64,000 nucleotides of DNA from Phycisphaerales bacterium (lineage in GTDB: Bacteria; Planctomycetota; Phycisphaerae; Phycisphaerales; UBA1924), in contig CAJPFG010000007.1 in assembly GCA_905339235.1 (NCBI GenBank), forward strand, positions 120,481 through 184,480, in the 5' to 3' direction. Below the pieces are notes generated by a model, which worked only from the letters and a program-made list of their open reading frames with translations, was not told the DNA's origin and did not search any database. Position numbers and translations under genes: made by a program. Below are positions 17,644 through 25,935 of the stretch, piece by piece (positions within the stretch are counted from its first letter, which is position 1; each line of letters begins with the position of its first letter).

Positions 17644-18942
17644 ATGAAACACCTCGTCAGGTCACTGCACGCCTCGCTCGCCTGGCTACTCGTCGCCTTC
17701 GCAGCCATCCTGTGCTCGCCGGGCGCCCTCGCCGTTGACAAGATCGTTCTGAAAGACGGAACGACTGTCGAAGGCACCATCGTCCGCGAAGTCGATGGCT
17801 TCATCTGGATCAAGACCCAGGTCGCCGGCGTGGACCAGGAGAAGATGTTCACCCCGCAGGAGGTGGGCTCGATCGTCCGGGACGCCGCCGCGGCGCCCGT
17901 CTCCTCCGATCCCGTCCTCCGCGCCGACGGCAGGCCCGTCATTTCACTGTCGGGCGCGCCCAAGGCCGCGATCATCACGCTGGGCTCTCGTGAACGCGGG
18001 CACGGCGACACCATCGGCATCGAAATCCAGGCCTTCGAACTCAAGGAAATGATCCCCCTGCTCGAAGACGAACTCGGCACCGACGGCAAGGGCATCGTCG
18101 TCTTCCGCATTACCTCCGGCGGCGGACTCCTCCTCGAAATCCAGCGCCTCTCCGACGTCATCCAGAACGAGTACAAGAAGCGTTTCCGCACGGTCGCCTG
18201 GATCGACTCCGCGATCTCGGCCGCCGCCATGACCTCCCACGCTATCGAGGAAATCTACTTCACCCCGCAGGGCAACTACGGCGCCTGCACCGGCTACTCG
18301 GGCGCTCTCGTCGCCATGAAGGGACGCGGGCTCGAAGGCGTCCTCTACATGATGGAGAAGATCTCCGCACGCGGCGGGTACAACCCCATGATCATGCGAT
18401 CCATGCAGATCGACGTGCCGCTCTCCTGCACCATCGATCCCAACGGCGAGGTGCACTGGTACCAGGACGCGACCTCGGGCGAAATCCTCGTCAACCGTGA
18501 GAAGGAAATCCTAACCTTCAACGCCGAGACCGCCAGGCGAGTCAAGTTCTCCCGCGGCACCGCCAACACCATCGACGAACTCAAGACCCTCATGGGGTAC
18601 AAGGAACTGGATTGGGTCGGTAAGAAGGAAAAGGGCTACACCTGGCCCATCAGCAAGGCAGAAAAGTGGAATATCGCCTGGCGACTGAAGGTCTCCGAGG
18701 ATCAGGATCGCCTCAATCTCTACTGGGCCGCGTTCCAGCGTGAATACGCCGCGGCCGCCAGCGAGCCGCGCGAGACGCGGGGTCGGTTCATCAACAAGGC
18801 CCGCGCCAGCCTCAACAAGATGCGAGAAGCCACCAAGCGCAACCCCAATCTGGGCCTGCTCGAGTTCAACCTCCTGACCGAGGAAGAACTGCAGGAGTGG
18901 TTCGAGGCACGCGAGAAGGAACTCCGCGACCTCATGAAGTAA
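17644..18942 (+). CDS. Exported ClpP-fold (NfeD/SppA-like) serine protease candidate
   Basis: This 432-residue protein has a signal peptide ending in ALA-V (about residue 31) and the same N-terminal beta module as the upstream gene (IVLKDGTTVEGTIVRE). A ClpP/crotonase-like core follows: IVVFRITSGGGLLLEIQRL (oxyanion Gly region), FRTVAWIDSAISAAAMTSHA (the SAISAAAM segment sits where NfeD/SppA proteins place their serine nucleophile), then EEIYFTPQGNYGACTGYSG. The C-terminus is helical (about residues 340-432). The start has an aaagga site. A hairpin terminator follows. In related proteins this fold cleaves membrane or envelope peptides. The target here is unknown. Confidence 0.75.
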   Translation: MKHLVRSLHASLAWLLVAFAAILCSPGALAVDKIVLKDGTTVEGTIVREVDGFIWIKTQVAGVDQEKMFTPQEVGSIVRDAAAAPVSSDPVLRADGRPVISLSGAPKAAIITLGSRERGHGDTIGIEIQAFELKEMIPLLEDELGTDGKGIVVFRITSGGGLLLEIQRLSDVIQNEYKKRFRTVAWIDSAISAAAMTSHAIEEIYFTPQGNYGACTGYSGALVAMKGRGLEGVLYMMEKISARGGYNPMIMRSMQIDVPLSCTIDPNGEVHWYQDATSGEILVNREKEILTFNAETARRVKFSRGTANTIDELKTLMGYKELDWVGKKEKGYTWPISKAEKWNIAWRLKVSEDQDRLNLYWAAFQREYAAAASEPRETRGRFINKARASLNKMREATKRNPNLGLLEFNLLTEEELQEWFEAREKELRDLMK

Positions 18943-18963
18943 CTCGCGACTCCGCCAATCCCA

Positions 18964-18995
18964 CGCCCCGGCCCCGCGCCGGGGCGATTTTCTTT
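18964..18995 (+). terminator. Rho-independent terminator
   Basis: The arms cgccccgg and ccggggcg enclose a 7-base loop and are followed by attttcttt. The hairpin is 21 bases after the stop of the second ClpP-fold gene and closes that two-gene unit. Confidence 0.82.
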
Positions 18996-19020
18996 CCCGC
19001 CGCAACGTACCATCCCGCCC

Positions 19021-20853
19021 ATGCCCATCCCATCCACGTTTGTCCCCGCCGAACTCAACGCCACGTCCTTCGATTCCCTCGACCCCCTCTTCCAATCCCT
19101 CCTCGCCCGGCCCATCAACTCCTCCGGCGACCTGGAGGCCTGGCTCCTCGACCGCTCCGAACTCTCCGCCGCCGTCTCCGAAGGCCGCGCCCGCCTCTAC
19201 ATCGCGATGACCTGCAACACCGACGACGCCGCGGCCCAGTCCGCCTACGCCTCCTACATCGAGCACGTCGCCCCCCGCCTCACCCCGCTCTACTTCGAAC
19301 TCGACAAGCGCCTCGTCCACCTCGCCAAATCCTTCCCTCTCGGCCCGCGCTACACCGTCCTGCTCCGCAACGCCCAGGCCGATGTCGAGATCTTCCGTCC
19401 CGAGAACGTCCCGCTCGAAACTCAACTCGCTCAACTCTCCCAGAAATACGATCAGATCGCAGGCGCCATGACCGTCTTCTTCGACGGCCAGGAACGCACG
19501 CTCCCCCAGATGGCGCGATACCAGGAAGTCACCGACCGCGCCCAGCGCGAGGCCGCGTGGCGAGCCACCGCCGAGCGCCGCCTCAAGGACGTCGGGCCCA
19601 TCAACGACATCTACGACGAAATGATCCGCCTCCGCCACCAGGTCGCAACCAACGCCGGCTTCACCAACTACGTCGGCTTCACCTTCAAGGCCAAGCACCG
19701 CTTCGACTACGACCCCGCGGCCTGCTTCCGCTTCCACGACGGCGTCGAAAAAGCCATCGTCCCGCTCGCCCGCGCCCTCGAAGCCGAACGCAAGCGCCTG
19801 CTTGCCGTCGATGAACTCCGCCCGTGGGACCTGGGCGTGGATGTCAAGGGCCGCGCACCCCTCCGCCCCTTCGAGGGCGGCGCCGACATGATCGCCAAGT
19901 CCGCCACGGCCTTCGCACGCCTCGATTCCCGCCTCTCCGCGCTCTTCAATCAACTCGGCACCGGCCACGAACGCGTCGCCTCCGCCTCCGACGTCGGCAA
20001 GGTCGGCCTGGACCTCGACTCGCGCAAGGGCAAGGCCCCCGGCGGCTACCAGTACATGCTCGACCGTTCCCGCAAGCCCTTCATCTTCATGAACGCCGCG
20101 GGCATGCAGCGCGATGTCGAAACCATCGTTCACGAAGCCGGGCACGCCTTCCACTCCATGCTCTGCAACGGCGAACCACTCATCGAATACCGCGAAAGCC
20201 CCATGGAGTTCGCCGAAGTCGCCAGCATGTCCATGGAACTCCTCACCATGAAGCACTGGGGTCCACAATCCTCCCCCGAAGGGGGAGGTGCCCGAGTCCG
20301 CGAGGGCAGAGGGGGAGGCGGAGGGGGCGAGGGACACCCCAACTCCAACGGCTTTCCAACCTTCTACGACAACCCCGAAGACTTCCGCCGCGCCTGCCGC
20401 CAGCAACTCAAGAACTCCGTCCTCCTCCTCCCCTGGATCGCCACCATCGACGCCTTCCAGCACTGGATTTACGCCAACCCCACGCACACGCGAGAACAGC
20501 GCACGCAGCAGTGGCTCGCCCTCGACGCCCGCTTCGGCTCCTCCGTCTCCTGGCGCGGCCTCGAACACTTCAAGCCCCACACCTGGCAGCGCCAACTCCA
20601 CCTCTTCAACGTCCCCTTCTACTACATCGAATACGGCATCGCCCAACTCGGCGCCCTCCAACTCTGGCTCCAGTCCCTCGAACACGGCGACCCCGCGGCC
20701 ATCCAGAACTACATCAACGCCCTCTCACTGGGCGGCAGCAAACCCCTCCCCGAACTCTTCAAGGCCGCGGGCCTCACGTTCGACTTCGGCCCCGAAATCG
20801 TGAACCGCCTGGCGGATCGCGTGCAGGCTGAACTGGCAAAGTACCCCGAATGA
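19021..20853 (+). CDS. M3-family oligoendopeptidase
   Basis: This 610-residue cytoplasmic metallopeptidase is of the M3/oligoendopeptidase F group. The zinc site HEAGHAFHSML begins at His371, within the family context ETIVHEAGHAFHS. EYRESPMEFAEVASMSMELL downstream supplies the third ligand Glu, and the C-terminal YYIEYGIAQLGALQLW is typical. Such enzymes degrade short peptides. An unusual 25-residue stretch (about residues 417-441, rich in Gly and Arg) interrupts the family sequence just after the zinc-site helix. It is encoded by a palindromic DNA element. The frame is kept, so the product may still fold with an added loop. Confidence 0.92.
   Translation: MPIPSTFVPAELNATSFDSLDPLFQSLLARPINSSGDLEAWLLDRSELSAAVSEGRARLYIAMTCNTDDAAAQSAYASYIEHVAPRLTPLYFELDKRLVHLAKSFPLGPRYTVLLRNAQADVEIFRPENVPLETQLAQLSQKYDQIAGAMTVFFDGQERTLPQMARYQEVTDRAQREAAWRATAERRLKDVGPINDIYDEMIRLRHQVATNAGFTNYVGFTFKAKHRFDYDPAACFRFHDGVEKAIVPLARALEAERKRLLAVDELRPWDLGVDVKGRAPLRPFEGGADMIAKSATAFARLDSRLSALFNQLGTGHERVASASDVGKVGLDLDSRKGKAPGGYQYMLDRSRKPFIFMNAAGMQRDVETIVHEAGHAFHSMLCNGEPLIEYRESPMEFAEVASMSMELLTMKHWGPQSSPEGGGARVREGRGGGGGGEGHPNSNGFPTFYDNPEDFRRACRQQLKNSVLLLPWIATIDAFQHWIYANPTHTREQRTQQWLALDARFGSSVSWRGLEHFKPHTWQRQLHLFNVPFYYIEYGIAQLGALQLWLQSLEHGDPAAIQNYINALSLGGSKPLPELFKAAGLTFDFGPEIVNRLADRVQAELAKYPE
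20268..20339. repeat. Palindromic element inserted in frame in the M3 peptidase gene
   Basis: Two consecutive palindromes are present. The first has arms cctccccc (20270-20277) and gggggagg (20281-20288) around gaa. The second has arms tgccc (20289-20293) and gggca (20304-20308). A purine-rich run (ggaggcggagggggcgaggg) follows. The block sits inside the coding frame and encodes a Gly/Arg/Glu-rich segment foreign to the peptidase family. Confidence 0.7.
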
Positions 20854-20862
20854 ACGATGTAG

Positions 20863-20902
20863 CATGAGCCTCCCGGCTCATGTCGGCCTGTCCGCAGGCC
20901 GA
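20863..20902. repeat. Pair of adjacent perfect hairpins after the M3 gene
   Basis: Two contiguous 8-bp palindromes are present: catgagcc-tccc-ggctcatg (20863-20882) and tcggcctg-tccg-caggccga (20883-20902). They lie between the stops of two converging genes. No T-run follows. They may act as a bidirectional 3'-end structure or be a REP-like element. Confidence 0.65.
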
Positions 20903-20954
20903 GCGGACATGTCGCCACGCGGCCAAGGCTGGCTCCTGCCGTCACGTCCCCTTC

Positions 20955-21470
20955 TCACCACAGCGGCGTCGGGTTGTCGGACGGCTCCATCGGCTCCCAC
21001 TGCCCCGTCAGAATCTCCTGACGAATCTCCGTCACTGGCGGAGAATCGCCAAACTCGCACGAGTCGATTAGCTCTATGGCCTCTGCCTGTTTTCCCAGTT
21101 GTGAGAGCACGCGTGCCAGGATTGCGTAACCGTGGTCGGTTGGTTCAAGCTCAATCGAGCGTCGAAGGTAGCCCTCCGCATCGTCGAATCTCTCCTCGAT
21201 GTCGGACAGAATCCCCAACTCCAGCCAAGCCTCTCCGTTCATCGGATCGGCACTCGCGGCCCGTCGGTAGGCATCCCAGACCCCGTCGCGGCTCACGGTC
21301 TTGTCACCATTCAATCGGACCATGTAGAGCACGTTTCCCGCCAACACCAGGACCTCCGAATCGAGTGAAAACTGCCCCGCAAACTTACTCGCCACTTCCG
21401 CGGCCTTCGGCGTGTAGTCGTTCGCCTTGATGATTTCGAGCAATCGATCGACCGCTTCATCCGAATCCAT
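20955..21470 (-). CDS. TPR-repeat protein
   Basis: This 171-residue soluble acidic protein has at least two tetratricopeptide-like helical pairs. One is WDAYRRAASADPMNGEAWLELGILSDIEERFDDAEGYLRRSIELEP and the other is HGYAILARVLSQLGKQAEAIELID. TPRs mediate protein-protein contacts. No catalytic motif is seen. It is encoded 6 bases downstream of the large helicase-nuclease gene on the same strand, so the two are probably cotranscribed. Codon use is slightly less GC-rich than its neighbours, which may indicate later acquisition. Confidence 0.8.
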   Translation of the reverse strand: MDSDEAVDRLLEIIKANDYTPKAAEVASKFAGQFSLDSEVLVLAGNVLYMVRLNGDKTVSRDGVWDAYRRAASADPMNGEAWLELGILSDIEERFDDAEGYLRRSIELEPTDHGYAILARVLSQLGKQAEAIELIDSCEFGDSPPVTEIRQEILTGQWEPMEPSDNPTPLW

Positions 21471-21476
21471 TGCTGC

Positions 21477-24400
21477 TCACCCCTTCACCACCCTCAACCC
21501 CTCCGGCTCCTCCTCCTTCGCCACCCGCTCCGCCGTCGTCAGGATCTGCTCCACGCACCCCTGCAAGTCCCTGAACAACGCCGGCGACCACACTCGCTCG
21601 AACTTCCACCCCTGCCCTTCGAGGACCCCCGTCCGGAAGATGTCCCACGCGATCGGGTCATCCCCCGTCGTGTACCTCGCAAAGTCGCACAGCACCCCGC
21701 ACGTCACGTCCAGCGGATGCCGCGGGTTCCGCAGGGCCACGTCCACGCAGAAGCCGTTGTTCCCCCAGTGCACGAACGAGCCCGTGCGGTGCCTGGCCGC
21801 GAGTTCGCCCCCCAGCGCCTCCGCGACCGGCGACGGTGCCGCGTTGGGCTGCACCACCGGCACCGCGGGCACTGCCGCGACCTTCGTGATCTCGTCCGCG
21901 TTCTGCGCCCCCTCCGCGTACTCGCCCTGCAATCGCTCCGCAAACTGCAAATACGACATCAGCAGCCACCCGCCCCCCGGCGTCGCGCCCGCCGGCACCT
22001 CGGGCAGGCTCAGGTACGCCTCGCGCGGGATGCTCGTGACAAGGTGAATCTCGTCCCGCGCCCGCGTCACCAGCACGTTCAGCCTCCGCCCGCCGCCCGG
22101 CTGGAGCAGCGGCCCGAACCTGCGATGAAACTTCCCGTCCTTCGTCGGCCCGTACGTCGTGCTGATGATGTGGTCGCGCTCGTCGCCCTGCACGTTCTCG
22201 AGGTTCTTGACGAACAACCCCTCGGGCGCGCCCGAGCCCATCCGCGAACGCGCCTGGGCCAGCCGCCGCGCGAACTCCCCGTCCCCCTCCGCCGCCTCGT
22301 CCAACTTCTCCACGATCAGGTCCCGCTGGCTCAGGTTGAAGCACGCGATCCCGATGCTCGGCGGGTCCGCCCGCTTCAACAGGTCCCGCACGATCCGCAC
22401 CACGTGCTCCGCCTCGATCTCGTTCGTCCGGTCCTCGTACACGCCGTCCGCGCGGCACAAGTTCAGCGGCGGCACCCGCGTGCGGTTCTTCGGATGCCCC
22501 GGAATCGCCTGCAATCGCGACCCATAGAAGTGCTCGTTGCTGAACTCGATCAGGTCGGCGTTGCGCGACCTGTAGTGCACATCCAGGTAACTCTCGTGCA
22601 GGTCCAGGTTCAGGGCCGCGCCCAGCAGGTCCTCCACGTTCGTCTGCTGCGCCTCGAACAACTGCTCGTCGGTGACGATCTCCTCCTCCTCGCTCGCCGC
22701 GGCCGCGCTCTCGAAAAATCGCGTCGGCGGCAACTGCTTCGGATCGCCCGCGATCACCACCCGCGCCGCCCGCGTCAGCACCGGCACCGCATCCTCCAGC
22801 CGCAGTTGGCTGGCCTCGTCGAACACCACCACGTCGAACACCGCCTGGCGCGGGAAGATCTGCGCCACGGTCTCCGGGCTGGCCATCCAGACCGGGCGCA
22901 GGTCCAGCAGCGGATCACCGTCCGCTTCGTTCCGTCCGAGCGCCAGCACCTGCCGCAGCCGCATCGCCTTCGCGCCGCGAGTCACCAGCCGCTGCCGTAC
23001 CTTGGCGCCGTCGCCGTTCAGCCGCGTCCCCGTCGCCGCGAGCAGCCGCGCCTTCTGCTTCGCCAGCCAGTTCGCCAGGATCGCCTCGCGCACCAGCCCC
23101 GCCTTGAGGTGCTCCAGTTCCCGATACCGTGCGAAGAGCGTCTGCACGCGCTTCGCATCCGTCGCGTGCAACTTCGGGTTCGCCTCCAGACGCGCCGCGA
23201 TTATCCCCGCGGCGCTCGCCTGCTGAAGCGCCGCCAGCCCCAACTCGTCGTCCACCCCCTTGGCGAGCATCTGCTCCACGCCGCCCCGCACCGCGGGCGT
23301 CAGTTTCGCCAGCGTCTCGCGGATCCGCAGCACGCCCTCCAGCGTCCCCAGCCGCGCCCGCAGCGACTCGCAGATCGGACCCGCCCCCGTCCCGCCGCGC
23401 CATACCCCGCTGGCCTTCGCCATCCACGCCGGCGAAAACAGCCCCGTCGCCGCCGCGGCGTTTTCCAACTTCTCCAGCGCCATCGCCCGCGCATGCGACG
23501 CTCGCAGCCCCGCGACAAGCGCCCCATCCGCGCCCTCCGCTCCCAGCGCCTGCGTCAGCCGCTCGGCGATCCCGCCCAGCGCGGGCTCCGTGTGCACCCG
23601 CGACAGGATCGCCGTCACCGCCTCCGTCGCGTCCGCGTCCGCCAGCACCGCCTCGCACCGCGGCATGTCCGATGCCATCCCCCGCCCGCGCAGCCCATCC
23701 AGCACCGCCCGCACCACCGCCAGCGCCCGCACCTGCGCCAGGAACCTCCGCGTCCGCTCCGCCGCGTCCGCCGTCAACGGCAATCCAAACCCCGCCAGCA
23801 CCGCCCCCGCGGCCTTTTTCCTCCCGAACGCCAGGAATCCCATCACGCTCTTCGCGCTCGCAAGGTACTGCTCCAGCGCCCCGATCGCCTGCGCCAGTTG
23901 CGACACCAGCACCGGCTTGCCCGCCATCGACATCAACAGTTCCGCATCCAGCGTGCCCTCCCGCGCGGCCGCGAGCGCCGGCCCCGCCTCCGCCAACTGC
24001 CGCCGCGCACTCGCCACTTCCTCGCGCGATCGCCCGCTCCAGTACCGCCGCGCCTCCGATTCCGGCGACCGCATCACCCGCTCCAACTGATCCGCCAGCG
24101 ACATCCTCGCCGCGCTCTGCTCCGCCAGCGCCACCCCCGGCACGAACGCCGGGATGTTCGGATCGATCGTCGCGTCCGACTCCGCGCTCGCCGCCACCAG
24201 CGAATCCAGCCCGCCCCGCACATCCTCGCCCGCCCGCGACAGGTACGCGCCCAGCCCGATCCCCGCGGCGTTCCGCCACGGGTTCTCCCCGTACTCCACC
24301 TCCACCCCGCGCGAGAGCGCCTCGCGCAGGTCCGTCTGGCTCGACTCCACGCACGAAGCCTCTCCCCCGCGAAGCGCCTCAACCCGCACCGGGCACGCCT

Positions 24401-25883
24401 CGCTCTCCGCCGACAGCGCCAGCCACCGCCCCACCAGATCGTGTAGCGTCGCACCCTCCGCCGCGTCCGTCAGCATCGCCCGGAACCCCGACAACTCCGC
24501 GTGAATTTGCGTCAACTCCGCGTCCGCACGCTCCAGCCGCTCCTCCACTCCGCCCTTCGCCGTAGCGTCCGCCAGCCCCTCCAACTGAGCGCGGATCGAC
24601 ATGTACAGGTCCTTCTGGTCGCGCTGCGGATCGTGGATCAGCGCGCACAGATCCCCCAGGCCCAGCGCCTGCAACCGACTCGCCACCACATCCAGCGCCG
24701 TGCGCTTGTCGCACACAAACAGCACCCGCTCCCCGCGCGCCAGGTAGTCGCCGATGATGTTCGTGATCGTCTGGCTCTTCCCCGTTCCCGGCGGCCCGTG
24801 GATCACCAGCGCGTTCTCCGTCCGCGCCAGCGCCACCGCTCGCGCTTGGCACGGGTCCGCCCGCGTCACCAGCCGCTGGGCGCGAAACCGGTGCCCGATC
24901 GCCATCCCCTGTGGCGCCGCGGCCTCCGCCGGCCGCGCATCCTCCGTGGCCCGCTGCTCCAGCGCCCCGCCGCCCGCGGTCACAAACCGCTTCACCGGGC
25001 CCTCCGGCGGCCCCTGCTCCACCATCTCCTTCGTGTCCCGGATCAGCCCCTGGTTCGACGCGGGGAACAGCCCCACCACCGCCGACGCCAGGATCATCGG
25101 CTGCTCCCCCGCATCCTCGGCCTTGGGCGCGGCGATCAACTCCAGCCGCTCCGGCAACTCATCCCCTTGGAACAACTCCGGCACGCCGATCTCCAGCACC
25201 TTCGCCACGTGCCGCACGATCCCCGCGATCTCCTTCCACGGCGCGACTCCGTCCTCGTCCGCGAACAACTCGCCGCGCACCTTCCCCGTCTGCTGCTCCA
25301 GCCACGCCAGCAGCGCCTCGTTGGGCGCCACGCGGTCCACCTCGTCGCTCTTGCACGCGATCTCCACCGTCGGCGACGCCCCGCCCCCCACCGTCACCGA
25401 CACCGGCACAAACGCCAGCGGCGCCAGCACTCGCTTGCTCGAAAACCCGCGGCTGCCGCTGAACGCCGGCGGCAGGCTCAACAGCGGGAACCCCACGTTC
25501 AGCACGTACACGCCCGTGTCGTTCTCGTACGTCCGCGCCTCCTCCACCACCACCCGCAACTTGCTCAGCAACTGCTGCTGCGCCGCAAACGCCTTGCGCC
25601 GCCGCCGTAGTTCCACCGCCTCGGGCGAGGTGTCCTGCTCCTCCCCCGCCCTGGCCGTGGCCACCGGCTTCACCCGCCCTACCACCCTTGTCTCAGCCTT
25701 CTCGCTCAAGACATCCCGCAGCGCCGCGCCCGGCGCGACATCCTGCAACTGCTCCAGCGCCGTCCAGTCCACCCGCTGCCTGCTGTTGTGCGGCCGGCAG
25801 TTCAGGCTCGGCCCGCTGGAGATCGCCGCGAACAGCCGCTCCAGCATCACGCTCAACACCTTGTTCGGCGAAGCCTGCGACAT
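21477..25883 (-). CDS. Superfamily 1 helicase with C-terminal Vsr/MTES_1575-like nuclease domain
   Basis: This is a 1468-residue protein. The ATP loop GPPGTGKSQTITNIIGDYLA lies near residue 362. Walker B VFDEASQLRLEDAVP lies near 1018, followed by motif III GDPKQLPPTRFF. A C-terminal motor half carries YRSRNADLIEFSN, VQGDERDHII and VLVTRARDEIHLVTS, as in AAA_11/AAA_12 (COG1112) helicases. The last ~100 residues (FCVDVAL...WDIFRTGVLEGQGWKFERVWS) resemble the very-short-patch-repair-like endonuclease fused to such helicases. A ~550-residue Ala-rich helical insertion separates the motifs. The start at 25883 has an exact gggaggt site. Proteins of this layout occur in repair and in phage-defence islands. 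Which applies here is unresolved. Confidence 0.85.
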   Translation of the reverse strand: MSQASPNKVLSVMLERLFAAISSGPSLNCRPHNSRQRVDWTALEQLQDVAPGAALRDVLSEKAETRVVGRVKPVATARAGEEQDTSPEAVELRRRRKAFAAQQQLLSKLRVVVEEARTYENDTGVYVLNVGFPLLSLPPAFSGSRGFSSKRVLAPLAFVPVSVTVGGGASPTVEIACKSDEVDRVAPNEALLAWLEQQTGKVRGELFADEDGVAPWKEIAGIVRHVAKVLEIGVPELFQGDELPERLELIAAPKAEDAGEQPMILASAVVGLFPASNQGLIRDTKEMVEQGPPEGPVKRFVTAGGGALEQRATEDARPAEAAAPQGMAIGHRFRAQRLVTRADPCQARAVALARTENALVIHGPPGTGKSQTITNIIGDYLARGERVLFVCDKRTALDVVASRLQALGLGDLCALIHDPQRDQKDLYMSIRAQLEGLADATAKGGVEERLERADAELTQIHAELSGFRAMLTDAAEGATLHDLVGRWLALSAESEACPVRVEALRGGEASCVESSQTDLREALSRGVEVEYGENPWRNAAGIGLGAYLSRAGEDVRGGLDSLVAASAESDATIDPNIPAFVPGVALAEQSAARMSLADQLERVMRSPESEARRYWSGRSREEVASARRQLAEAGPALAAAREGTLDAELLMSMAGKPVLVSQLAQAIGALEQYLASAKSVMGFLAFGRKKAAGAVLAGFGLPLTADAAERTRRFLAQVRALAVVRAVLDGLRGRGMASDMPRCEAVLADADATEAVTAILSRVHTEPALGGIAERLTQALGAEGADGALVAGLRASHARAMALEKLENAAAATGLFSPAWMAKASGVWRGGTGAGPICESLRARLGTLEGVLRIRETLAKLTPAVRGGVEQMLAKGVDDELGLAALQQASAAGIIAARLEANPKLHATDAKRVQTLFARYRELEHLKAGLVREAILANWLAKQKARLLAATGTRLNGDGAKVRQRLVTRGAKAMRLRQVLALGRNEADGDPLLDLRPVWMASPETVAQIFPRQAVFDVVVFDEASQLRLEDAVPVLTRAARVVIAGDPKQLPPTRFFESAAAASEEEEIVTDEQLFEAQQTNVEDLLGAALNLDLHESYLDVHYRSRNADLIEFSNEHFYGSRLQAIPGHPKNRTRVPPLNLCRADGVYEDRTNEIEAEHVVRIVRDLLKRADPPSIGIACFNLSQRDLIVEKLDEAAEGDGEFARRLAQARSRMGSGAPEGLFVKNLENVQGDERDHIISTTYGPTKDGKFHRRFGPLLQPGGGRRLNVLVTRARDEIHLVTSIPREAYLSLPEVPAGATPGGGWLLMSYLQFAERLQGEYAEGAQNADEITKVAAVPAVPVVQPNAAPSPVAEALGGELAARHRTGSFVHWGNNGFCVDVALRNPRHPLDVTCGVLCDFARYTTGDDPIAWDIFRTGVLEGQGWKFERVWSPALFRDLQGCVEQILTTAERVAKEEEPEGLRVVKG

Positions 25884-25935
25884 ATCGAACCTCCCGCAGC
25901 AGCCAGTGTACCCGCTCCCCCGTACCCTCCCCTCC

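Noticed and set aside
18511..20685. 724-residue minus-strand frame across the M3 peptidase
   Set aside because: Val/Gly/Glu-rich antisense artefact. The plus strand has the HEAGH zinc site in a normal family context.
21717..24446. 909-residue open frame on the plus strand opposite the helicase-nuclease
   Set aside because: Arg/His/Pro-rich, no motifs, no ribosome site. The minus strand carries an intact helicase.
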